Assembly: GCA_019309945.1 (NCBI GenBank)
Contig: JAFDFH010000197.1
Span: 1 to 5,412, forward strand
Direction: 5' to 3'
Source of the DNA: Deltaproteobacteria bacterium
GTDB lineage: Bacteria; Desulfobacterota; Desulfobacteria; Desulfobacterales; JAFDFH01
DNA length: 5,412 nt
The position numbers were made by a program, and so were the translations under genes. Below are positions 1 to 4,771 of the stretch, piece after piece; the first letter of the stretch is position 1; each line of letters begins with the position of its first letter. Below the pieces are notes generated by a model. It was not told where the DNA came from. It saw only the letters and a list, made by a program, of their open reading frames with translations, and searched no databases.

Positions 1-77
1 CAGATCGGCTGGGCCATGAAAAGGACAAGAACCGCCAGAATCGGTACAAGCCGTTTTGTACCCTTGCAATTTTCCAT
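1..77 (-). CDS. N-terminal fragment of an exported or membrane-anchored protein (partial, runs off the left edge)
   Basis: Reading the minus strand from ATG at 77 gives 25 codons before the window ends. The protein starts MENCKGTKRLVPILAVLVLF and continues MAQPI. A short basic N-terminus (Lys5, Lys8, Arg9) is followed by about 12 hydrophobic residues and then a small/polar stretch around Ala22-Gln23. This is the layout of a Sec signal peptide or a signal anchor. A strong SD (GGGGGAGG, 83-90) lies 5 bases before the ATG and fixes the start. The gene lies 60 bp downstream of the DUF188 gene on the same strand, so the two could be co-transcribed. No mature domain is visible, so the function cannot be assigned. 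The Cys at position 4 precedes the hydrophobic core and is not a lipobox. Confidence 0.7.
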   Translation of the reverse strand, partial: MENCKGTKRLVPILAVLVLFMAQPI

Positions 78-137
78 GATCGCCTCCCCCTTCCGGAACC
101 GCTATCACCTGAGAGAATTTTGTTGATTGTGAATAAG

Positions 138-611
138 TTAAGATGCGACCCTGTTCTTATCATGCTCACGACGGATTGATTGAATCATTTCATCGAGTTG
201 TTGAAGAAAACGTGATCGATCACGCTTCTTTAGCGGTGGGGGCCCGCCCGTTATCTCCCCTGCATCACGAAGTCCTGACAACAAGTCCCGGGTCGCAACA
301 GCCTGACCGATGTTGTCTTCCGTGAACGACTTTCCGGTTGTACCAATGACACGTGCACCTTCCTCCAGGCAGCGGCTCGCAAGGGGAATGTCAGCGGTGA
401 CCACGATGTCGTGAGGTTGCACGTGTTCGACAATCCAATCATCGGCTGCATCGAATCCGTCATCTACAACTTCGAGGGCAATCAATGGATCATTCGGAAC
501 GCGCATCCAGGAATTGGCCACCAAGGTGACATCAAGGTGAAATCGGCCTGCGACGCGGTACACCTCCTGTTTGACCGGACACGAGTCAGCATCTACAAAG
601 ATGTGTAGCAA
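138..611 (-). CDS. DUF188 / UPF0178 family protein, YaiI/YqxD-like (PIN-like fold)
   Basis: This 157-residue protein has the usual length of the YaiI/YqxD family. It shows the family signatures: an N-terminal VDADSCPVK (residues 7-15) with acidic residues in a short strand-loop, a central TADIPLA segment, and GTTGKSFTEDNIGQA. The family is grouped with PIN-like nuclease folds, but its biological role is not established, so activity is unproven. The C-terminus is charged (KKRDRSRF onward) and probably helical. The start is TTG at 609-611: it is the only start codon in this frame after an in-frame TGA 21 bases upstream (630-632), it places the VDAD motif at the family's normal distance from the N-terminus, and a run of Gs (GGGGGG) lies 8 bases before it. 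The gene follows the lipocalin-like gene by 100 bp on the same strand. Confidence 0.92.
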   Translation of the reverse strand: MLHIFVDADSCPVKQEVYRVAGRFHLDVTLVANSWMRVPNDPLIALEVVDDGFDAADDWIVEHVQPHDIVVTADIPLASRCLEEGARVIGTTGKSFTEDNIGQAVATRDLLSGLRDAGEITGGPPPLKKRDRSRFLQQLDEMIQSIRREHDKNRVAS

Positions 612-627
612 ACGAAGAACCCCCCAT

Positions 628-649
628 CACCCCGGTTTTGGTCCGGGTG
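628..649 (-). promoter_or_regulatory. Small GC-rich hairpin in the leader of the DUF188 gene
   Basis: On the minus strand CACCCGG and CCGGGGTG can pair, with one bulged base, around the loop ACCAAAA. The hairpin sits 16 bases upstream of the TTG start and abuts the G-rich ribosome-binding region. No U-run follows it on the minus strand, so it is not an obvious intrinsic terminator. It could be an mRNA structure that tunes initiation at the TTG codon, or simply a chance GC-rich palindrome. Confidence 0.3.
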
Positions 650-711
650 CCACCTCACGCTGGAATTGAGTGGCGGATGGCGAAGCGGAACATCCGGGTG
701 AAACTGCCTTG

Positions 712-1155
712 TCAGGTGGCATTTCTGTTGTTAGTAGGTTGCCAAATCAGATATGACCCCACCCTCTCGTTTTTCATGTGGAAATCCTGAACACTCAACA
801 ACAGGTTGCCCTTCTCAAATTCGAAATGGCGGCGTTGCTCAGTAGAAACCCAGTTTGGGAAAGAGCAGATATCTACATTATGAATAATTTCGTCACCATC
901 TGTCTGGTATGTTCCGCAGTATGAAATATGTGTATTGGCACCTTCCACAATTTCACTGGTTTCGCCGCCAAACAAATCTCCTCCAGAATATGCTTTACGG
1001 TTCGCAGCCATTATATGTGCGAAAATGTAACCATCTTCAGTATAACTTATCATACCCTGTACATCAGTACCGAAGGGATAAGTTGTTTCCCCTGACTCGT
1101 GGCGGATCTCCCAGGATAATAGTTTGTATGTCCCCACCAGGTTTTCCATTGCCAT
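712..1155 (-). CDS. Lipocalin-like domain protein (Lipocalin_5-type, single domain)
   Basis: This protein of about 147 residues begins MAMENLVGTYKLLSWE. An N-terminal LVGTYKLLSWE followed by GMISYTEDGYIFAHIM, a central YCGTYQTDGDEIIHNVD, and an HFEFEKGNLLLSV strand are characteristic of the single-domain lipocalin-like family, a small beta-barrel of unknown ligand. There is no signal peptide, so it is likely cytoplasmic. Possible starts are GTG at 1161, ATG at 1155 and ATG at 1149. ATG at 1155 is preferred because GGAG (1161-1164) sits 5 bases upstream. The gene starts 37 bp after the stop of the NYN gene and may share its transcript. It looks more AT-rich than its neighbours, a weak hint of separate origin. 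The family assignment is fairly firm, but the ligand and role are unknown. Confidence 0.85.
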   Translation of the reverse strand: MAMENLVGTYKLLSWEIRHESGETTYPFGTDVQGMISYTEDGYIFAHIMAANRKAYSGGDLFGGETSEIVEGANTHISYCGTYQTDGDEIIHNVDICSFPNWVSTEQRRHFEFEKGNLLLSVQDFHMKNERVGSYLIWQPTNNRNAT

Positions 1156-1192
1156 TATCACTCCGATCCTTCAAAGGCATTTACAACGACCC

Positions 1193-2014
1193 TTATGAGA
1201 CGTGACAACTCTTGATAATGAAGCCGCCTGACTTCTCTTCACGTTCCAGTTCAAGCACCCCGTTTGTTTCAGCCTCTTCCAGTAGCTGGCCGAAAGACCG
1301 GAAGCCGTAGTAGGATTCGCTGAAGCCGGGTTTGCGACGCTTCAGGGTCTGTTTGATCATGGAACCCCAGATCTTCTCCCCCTCCCCACGTTCTTCAACC
1401 AGGGCCTCGTAGGTCTCCACAATCAGATCCCATGCCTCCTGCTTCTTATCTCCGGCGGCCTTTTTGTTTTTGGCAGTCGAGCCCTTTGCCGGTTTGCGAC
1501 CCGCCTTTTTGGCGGCGGCCTTCTTTCGGGGCGGCTGACGGCGTACGAGGTCGTCGTAATAGATAAACTCATCACAGTTTGCGATCAACAAGTCCGACGT
1601 CGAATTTTTAACCCCGACGCCGATTACGATTTTGTTGTTCTCCCGCAGCTTGCTGACGAGCGGGGAGAAATCAGAGTCGCCACTGATGATGACGAAGGTG
1701 TCCACATGTTCTTTCGTGTAACAAAGGTCGAGAGCGTCTACAACCATGCGAATATCGGCGGAGTTCTTGCCCGACTGGCGTACGTGAGGAATCTCGATCA
1801 ACTCAAAGGACGCTTCGTGCATCCCTGCTTTGAATTCTTTGTACCGGTTCCAGTCGCAGTAAGCCTTCTTGACGACGATATTCCCTTTGAGCAGGAGCCG
1901 CTCGATCACCTTGCCAATGTCGAATTGGGCGTACTTTGCGTCGCGAACGCCCAAAGCGACGTTCTCGAAATCGCAGAAAAGGGCCATATTCCTGGTCTCG
2001 GCACGATATGTCAT
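1193..2014 (-). CDS. NYN-domain (LabA-like) putative ribonuclease with C-terminal OST-HTH/LOTUS domain
   Basis: This is a 273-residue two-domain protein. Residues 10-150 form an NYN/PIN-fold domain of the LabA/DUF88 group. They carry the acidic positions expected for a metal-dependent nuclease centre: Asp15 with Glu17-Asn18 in CDFEN, Asp87 and Asp93 in SADIRMVVDALD, and Asp113/Asp115 in SGDSDFSPL. Residues 155-190 are a low-complexity Lys/Ala/Arg-rich linker resembling histone H1 tails, probably disordered and able to bind nucleic acid. Residues 192-268 match an OST-HTH/LOTUS RNA-binding domain, with GFRSFGQLLEEAE and a final GGFIIK strand. The start is ATG at 2014, supported by GGAGG (2024-2028) nine bases upstream. 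Met10 is an alternative with only a weak ribosome site. The likely role is RNA cleavage or binding, but the substrate is unknown. Confidence 0.92.
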   Translation of the reverse strand: MTYRAETRNMALFCDFENVALGVRDAKYAQFDIGKVIERLLLKGNIVVKKAYCDWNRYKEFKAGMHEASFELIEIPHVRQSGKNSADIRMVVDALDLCYTKEHVDTFVIISGDSDFSPLVSKLRENNKIVIGVGVKNSTSDLLIANCDEFIYYDDLVRRQPPRKKAAAKKAGRKPAKGSTAKNKKAAGDKKQEAWDLIVETYEALVEERGEGEKIWGSMIKQTLKRRKPGFSESYYGFRSFGQLLEEAETNGVLELEREEKSGGFIIKSCHVS

Positions 2015-2023
2015 GGCATGAAT

Positions 2024-2028
2024 CCTCC
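2024..2028 (-). promoter_or_regulatory. Ribosome-binding site of the NYN gene, next to a two-codon mini-ORF
   Basis: GGAGG on the minus strand is placed 9 bases before ATG at 2014. Another ATG at 2019 is only 4 bases from the SD and would encode Met-Pro followed by TGA. That TGA overlaps the real ATG (ATGCCATGA). The better spacing favours 2014. The overlapping mini-ORF could allow termination-reinitiation, or be a coincidence. Confidence 0.65.
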
Positions 2029-2088
2029 GGAAAAATAAAAAAAGGGGGGAATTGGGCTAACTATATCACTTTATAGGATTTAGTGCGA

Positions 2089-2763
2089 TCAGGGTTTTAC
2101 TGCAAGCCAGATTGTGTGCCTGCCGCCTTTTCCGGGTTTGTGGGCCCCTACGGCTACGGTTTCCGTCTGGAATCCGCACTGCTTCAGGCGACGGGTGAAT
2201 GCCTCGTCTACTCCGGAAGACCAGACGGCCAGAATCCCTCCGGGGCGGAGAGCGGAAAAGGAGGTTTTCAGACCGGACCTGCTGTAGAGGCGGTCATTGG
2301 CTTTCCGGGTAAGCCCTTCAGGACCGTTGTCTACATCAAGAAGTATTGCATTCCAGACGGATTTCGTTTTCCTGATGGTTTCCGCTACATCTTCTTCTTC
2401 GACGGATACCCGGGGATCATCCAGCGGCATTCCTGCAAGGTGCCCTAAGTGTTCCCGGTTCCATCGGACCACAGCCGGGATCAGTTCGGATACGGTGATG
2501 CGTGTGTCCGGCTCCGATGGTTCAAGTGCTGCCGCCAGGGTGTAGCCCATGCCGAGGCCTCCAATGAGTATCCTCAGGCCGGATTTTCCTTTAATGCGGC
2601 TGCATGTCAGCTCAGCCAAAGCAACTGCGGAACCGTGGTGGTGGCTGTACATAAGCTCTGTCCCTGCGGTTCGGATCGAGAATTCGGTGCCTCGCTTCCG
2701 CAGCGTGACTTCTCCTTCATGTCCGGGGACTTCCGCCCGGTCGATCTCTTCCCAGGGGATCAC
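2089..2763 (-). CDS. Spermidine-synthase-like Rossmann-fold enzyme (SAM/dcSAM-binding superfamily)
   Basis: The 224-residue product fits the spermidine/spermine synthase-like group. After a beta-rich N-terminus (EVTLRKRGTEFSIR, then ELMYSHHHGSAVALAEL) comes the nucleotide-binding loop GGLGMG (residues 68-73). An acidic strand end follows at Glu93, and LLDVDNGP (141-148) stands where synthases carry their catalytic acidic loop. A beta-strand/loop near the C-terminus reads GGILAVWSS. The aminopropyltransferase signature is not fully preserved, so transfer onto putrescine is not established, and a related methyltransferase-like role is equally possible. The start is GTG at 2761-2763, with GGAG 6 bases upstream. 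The frame upstream of it is open only to a TAA within the intergenic region and has no better start. It lies 74 bp upstream of the NYN gene on the same strand. Confidence 0.85.
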   Translation of the reverse strand: MIPWEEIDRAEVPGHEGEVTLRKRGTEFSIRTAGTELMYSHHHGSAVALAELTCSRIKGKSGLRILIGGLGMGYTLAAALEPSEPDTRITVSELIPAVVRWNREHLGHLAGMPLDDPRVSVEEEDVAETIRKTKSVWNAILLDVDNGPEGLTRKANDRLYSRSGLKTSFSALRPGGILAVWSSGVDEAFTRRLKQCGFQTETVAVGAHKPGKGGRHTIWLAVKP

Positions 2764-2829
2764 ACGCTTCTCCTCAACCGGCAGATGAATAGCGTAGTCT
2801 GCATGTTTCCATTTTTCGGTTTATACCAT

Positions 2830-2856
2830 AAAAAAAGAGGTCATTGGTTCGACCCC
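2830..2856 (-). terminator. Intrinsic terminator after the SLOG-like gene
   Basis: On the minus strand GGGGTC pairs with GACCTC (one G-U pair) around the loop GAACCAAT and is followed directly by seven Ts. The hairpin begins 5 bases after the stop codon at 2862-2864. It separates the SLOG-like gene from the spermidine-synthase-like gene, so the latter probably needs its own promoter or read-through. Confidence 0.75.
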
Positions 2857-2861
2857 ATTCA

Positions 2862-3425
2862 CTATTTTTTCTCCGCAGGACCGAAGGACCGGATGAAAAG
2901 ATCGTGGAGGGCCTGCCGGCCGTCATCGGAGAGGAAGCGGGTTCCTGTGCCGGCAAACGTATCTGAGGTAATCACCGGTGTGTTCTCAACCCATTGGCTG
3001 TCCTCCCAGGAAAACCAGCCCTTTCGTTCCTGATCATAGACGTTCAGCGGCCGGTTAAATAGCTTTGCCAACTCTACCCCCCAGCCGGTTCCCCCCCTGA
3101 CGGTGTTGTCCTCCTGTATCCAGCCGACCGCAATGACATGGTAGCCGCTATTGACCATGTGAAAAAGGGACTGGATGACTTTTCGGATCTTATCCGTCTG
3201 GGAGTAGGTGCGTTTCATCCGCTTGGACACAATTTCCATGCTGACATCGCCCTTTTGCAGCTCTTCCTGGTTCAGTACCAGGACGCCCCTGGTGCGCTCG
3301 GCATTGTGCCCTTCAAATGATATATTCACCTCGTTCATCTGCCAGGCCTCGGCAAGTTTGCCGAATTCCGCCTCAGCTCCCCTGTGGCCGCCGCTGTACA
3401 GCGTGATTTTTGAAATGTCTGTCAT
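2862..3425 (-). CDS. SLOG/YpsA-like Rossmann-fold protein of unknown function
   Basis: This is a 187-residue protein. A glycine-rich turn after the first strand, YSGGHRGAEAEFG (residues 10-22), is followed by a second strand VNISFEGH (33-40). A further strand HVIAVGWI (96-103) precedes GGTGWGVELA (111-120). Late in the chain lies a Ser/Asp/Thr-Phe-Ala-Gly-Thr-Gly segment (154-161). This layout resembles the SLOG superfamily (YpsA, DprA and LOG-like nucleotide or nucleotide-sugar binding folds). No catalytic PGGxGTxxE motif of LOG enzymes is present, so cytokinin-type phosphoribohydrolase activity is not supported. ATG at 3425 follows AGGAG at a 9-base gap. The gene lies between two terminators and is therefore probably monocistronic, although I see no convincing -35/-10 pair in the 44 bp upstream. 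Confidence 0.7.
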   Translation of the reverse strand: MTDISKITLYSGGHRGAEAEFGKLAEAWQMNEVNISFEGHNAERTRGVLVLNQEELQKGDVSMEIVSKRMKRTYSQTDKIRKVIQSLFHMVNSGYHVIAVGWIQEDNTVRGGTGWGVELAKLFNRPLNVYDQERKGWFSWEDSQWVENTPVITSDTFAGTGTRFLSDDGRQALHDLFIRSFGPAEKK

Positions 3426-3469
3426 TTTTTTTATCTCCTGAGTTTTTTAATACGGTTTGTGATTATGCG

Positions 3470-3501
3470 AAAAAACCACCCCGCCGCCGTTCGGCAGGGT
3501 G
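3470..3501 (-). terminator. Strong intrinsic terminator after higA
   Basis: On the minus strand CACCCTGCCG pairs with CGGCGGGGTG through ten base pairs (one T-G) around the loop AACGG. A G and six Ts follow. It begins 15 bases after the higA stop, so it closes the higBA transcript and insulates the SLOG-like gene downstream. Confidence 0.9.
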
Positions 3502-3516
3502 AGCGGATAAAGTAAT

Positions 3517-3867
3517 TCAACTTTTCTGTATTGCAACCATGGCCGCCATATTTGTTTCCGAAATTCGATTTGAACTGAGTACCTGTACCTCCTTTTCGAG
3601 GCGCTCTGCCAGCAGATCCTCGGTTACTTCAAGATCAAAACGGGTCTGGAGATTTAACCAGAACTGAGGCGATATTCCAAAAAATCGTCCTAACCGCAAG
3701 GCTGTGTCAGCTGAGATTGATCGTTTACCATGAACAATCTCGTTAATTCGTCTTGGAGGTACACTGATGTCTTTGGCAAGCCGATATTGACTGATTCCCA
3801 TTGGTTTTAAGAACTCCGCGATAAGGATTTCACCAGGATGAATGGGAGGAAGTTTTCTATTTTTCAT
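3517..3867 (-). CDS. higA: HigA-family antitoxin (HTH, addiction-module antidote)
   Basis: The 116-residue protein has the HigA family opening PPIHPGEIL (residues 7-15). It then has an XRE-type helix-turn-helix: GISQYRLAKDISVPPRRINEIVHGKRSIS, followed by the characteristic ADTALRLGRFFGISPQFWLNLQ. Known HigA proteins bind and neutralise the HigB mRNA-cleaving toxin and repress their shared promoter. ATG at 3867 is preceded by AGGGGG, whose first bases are the last bases of the higB stop TAG (3877-3879). Its ribosome site therefore overlaps the end of the toxin gene and translational coupling would be expected. All parts look intact, in contrast to the adjacent toxin. It ends in TGA just before a strong terminator. 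Confidence 0.95.
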   Translation of the reverse strand: MKNRKLPPIHPGEILIAEFLKPMGISQYRLAKDISVPPRRINEIVHGKRSISADTALRLGRFFGISPQFWLNLQTRFDLEVTEDLLAERLEKEVQVLSSNRISETNMAAMVAIQKS

Positions 3868-3876
3868 TATTGCCCC

Positions 3877-4158
3877 CTAATGATAATCTGAAATCTCAAC
3901 ATCATATGCATCACCGGCTTTCCATTTGAAACAAATTCGCCACTGATCGTTGATGCGGATGCTATGTTGTCCTTTTCGATCACCTTTTAAAGCTTCCAAT
4001 CGGTTACCAGGTGGAACGCGTAACGTATTTCATTTGGTAGCCGCATCCAAAATAACCAATTCTTTGCGTGCAAAGTGCTGAATATTTTGAGACAATTTTC
4101 TGGAAATAAGTCTATTGAATATTTTTTCACTTTCTTTATCCCGGAAACTTTTTATCGT
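3877..4158 (-). pseudogene. higB: Decayed HigB toxin (RelE/ParE-superfamily): start codon lost and in-frame TGA
   Basis: Translating the minus strand gives a near-complete HigB: IKSFRDKESEKIFNRL, then ARKELVILDAATK, a stop at codon 43 (TGA, 4030-4032), then NTLRVPPGNRLEALKGDRKG, QHSIRINDQWRICFKW and a final VEISDYH before TAG. The RVPPGNRLEALKGDRKGQ and IRINDQWRICF blocks are the family core, and the length (93 codons plus stop) matches the family's roughly 92 residues with no frameshift. The codon at the expected ATG position is ACG (4156-4158), there is no SD before it, and an upstream in-frame TAA blocks extension. TGA is a normal stop elsewhere in the window, so recoding is unlikely. A truncated 42-residue N-terminal or restarted C-terminal fragment could still be made. 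The decay looks recent, because the rest of the frame is clean. Confidence 0.9.
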
Positions 4159-4164
4159 GAGGAT

Positions 4165-4193
4165 ATATTAACGCAATACGTTATTAACATCAA
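4165..4193 (-). promoter_or_regulatory. Sigma-70 promoter of higBA
   Basis: On the minus strand TTGATG (-35, 4188-4193) and TAATAT (-10, 4165-4170) are separated by exactly 17 bases. The expected transcription start lies near 4158, at the first base of the higB start position. The original toxin mRNA would therefore have had almost no leader. Confidence 0.6.
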
Positions 4194-4199
4194 ACGTTA
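4168..4199. promoter_or_regulatory. Two tandem 16-bp repeats, probable HigA operators
   Basis: TTAACGCAATACGTTA (4168-4183) is followed immediately by TTAACATCAAACGTTA (4184-4199). Twelve of sixteen positions are identical, and each copy has an inverted TAAC...GTTA pair. The two copies cover the spacer and most of both promoter boxes of higBA, which is where a HigA dimer is expected to bind for autorepression. Confidence 0.65.
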
Positions 4200-4226
4200 A
4201 GTCTGATATTTTAGATTTTAAATAAC

Positions 4227-4255
4227 TTGACACGAACCCGTCCCGCCCTTATAAT
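4227..4255 (+). promoter_or_regulatory. Perfect-consensus sigma-70 promoter of the arsR-type operon
   Basis: TTGACA (4227-4232), a 17-base spacer and TATAAT (4250-4255) match the consensus at all twelve box positions and in spacing. The expected start is near 4262, giving a leader of about 32 bases. It faces away from the higBA promoter, with about 33 bp between the two -35 boxes. Confidence 0.93.
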
Positions 4256-4280
4256 TAAGCAGTTGCTTAATCACTTGATT
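4254..4280. promoter_or_regulatory. ArsR-family operator 1 (18-bp palindrome plus overlapping second palindrome)
   Basis: ATTAAGCAGTTGCTTAAT (4254-4271) has perfect 8-bp arms around GT. It overlaps the last bases of the -10 box and the expected transcription start, a classic position for repression by an ArsR/SmtB dimer. A second inverted repeat, AATCA-CT-TGATT (4269-4280), overlaps its right end and may extend the site. Confidence 0.82.
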
Positions 4281-4293
4281 ATAGTATTGGCTT

Positions 4294-4707
4294 ATGAAAA
4301 TCGAACCTTCCGAAATGTTTAAAGTACTCAGCGTGGAAACACGCGTGAGAATAATCGAGCTGCTTAAAGGCCAAGGGCCTTTAGGTGCTAAGGATATTGC
4401 GGCAACAATAGGTATCACAACTGCGGCCGTATCCCAGCACCTCAAAATATTGAAACAAGCAGGCCTGGTCAGAAGCGAGAGGAAAGGATACTGGATACCA
4501 TATACAATAGATGAGAAAGCAATGGAAAATTGCCGACAAATATTAAATGAAGTTTGTACTTGTGGATGCCAGGGAACAGGAAAATTCAGAGAATCCCAAC
4601 CAGAAAGATCGAACCGGGAATCCCTAAAAAAGTATGAGAAAGAGCTCAGAAATGAGCTTAGTACCGTACGGCAAAGGTTAAAAGAATTGGAGCCCAAGAA
4701 AAAATAG
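4294..4707 (+). CDS. ArsR/SmtB-family winged-helix repressor with C-terminal Cys-X-Cys-X-Cys sensor motif
   Basis: The protein has 137 residues. Residues 5-75 form a winged helix: FKVLSVETRVRIIELL, the recognition helix region TTAAVSQHLKILKQAGLV (42-59), and a wing at RSERKGYWIPYTI. The classical arsenic motif ELCVCDL is absent from helix 3. Instead Cys88, Cys90 and Cys92 (CTCGC), with Cys80 nearby, sit at the end of the C-terminal helix and are the likely thiophilic metal or metalloid site. Residues 95-137 are a highly charged helix, possibly coiled coil, longer than in compact family members. The start is ATG at 4294. Its SD is weak despite the perfect promoter, so regulator output may be limited at translation. 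Operator 1 overlaps its own promoter, implying autorepression. A 33-residue protein with the same Cys pattern follows 64 bp downstream. The inducer cannot be read from sequence; As(III), Sb(III) or a soft transition metal are candidates. Confidence 0.93.
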   Translation: MKIEPSEMFKVLSVETRVRIIELLKGQGPLGAKDIAATIGITTAAVSQHLKILKQAGLVRSERKGYWIPYTIDEKAMENCRQILNEVCTCGCQGTGKFRESQPERSNRESLKKYEKELRNELSTVRQRLKELEPKKK

Positions 4708-4726
4708 GTGTTTTTTTGCCCATTCA

Positions 4727-4751
4727 ATTAAGTTATTGCTTAACCGCTTAA
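4727..4751. promoter_or_regulatory. ArsR-family operator 2, in front of the small Cys-rich gene
   Basis: ATTAAGTTATTGCTTAAC (4727-4744) matches operator 1 at 14 of 18 positions and keeps the same TTAAG-N6-CTTAA core and spacing. An extra CGCTTAA half-site follows at 4745-4751. It lies between the regulator stop and the small gene's ribosome site. I see no good promoter here (at best TTGCCC at 4716-4721 with a poor -10), so it could control an internal promoter or act as an auxiliary site. Confidence 0.65.
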
Positions 4752-4755
4752 ACAG

Positions 4756-4767
4756 AAAGGAGGTGAT
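4756..4767 (+). promoter_or_regulatory. Near-perfect Shine-Dalgarno sequence of the small Cys-rich gene
   Basis: AAAGGAGGTGAT complements essentially the whole 3' end of bacterial 16S rRNA. AGGAGG stands 8 bases before the ATG at 4772. This decides the start and confirms a real short gene that is translated far better than the weak-SD regulator upstream. Confidence 0.9.
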
Positions 4768-4771
4768 AAAG

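Noticed and set aside
2039..2052. Terminator suggested by a C6-T7 tract before the NYN gene on the minus strand
   Set aside because: No partner G-run or stable stem precedes the tract, and it merges directly into the NYN ribosome site region.
2788..2866. Possible tRNA or tRNA remnant on the plus strand: a T-arm-like ATTGG-TTCGACC-CCATT, with 2788-2794 able to pair with 2860-2866 at six of seven positions
   Set aside because: No D-arm or convincing anticodon arm can be drawn, the length (79) and spacing are off, and the 3' end overlaps the SLOG-like gene. The TTCGA region is part of a minus-strand terminator. Resemblance is probably chance.
2449..3033. 194-codon plus-strand open frame across the spermidine-synthase-like and SLOG-like genes
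   Set aside because: It crosses two real genes and a terminator, has low-complexity Cys/Ser/Phe-rich translation and no SD.
4030..4032. Selenocysteine or tryptophan recoding of the higB TGA
   Set aside because: HigB has no Cys or Sec position here, the start codon is also lost, and TGA serves as a stop for the lipocalin-like, spermidine-synthase-like and higA genes.
4218..4727. 169-codon open frame antisense to the ArsR-type gene
   Set aside because: It is a mirror of a firmly identified gene, lacks a ribosome site and has no recognisable domain.
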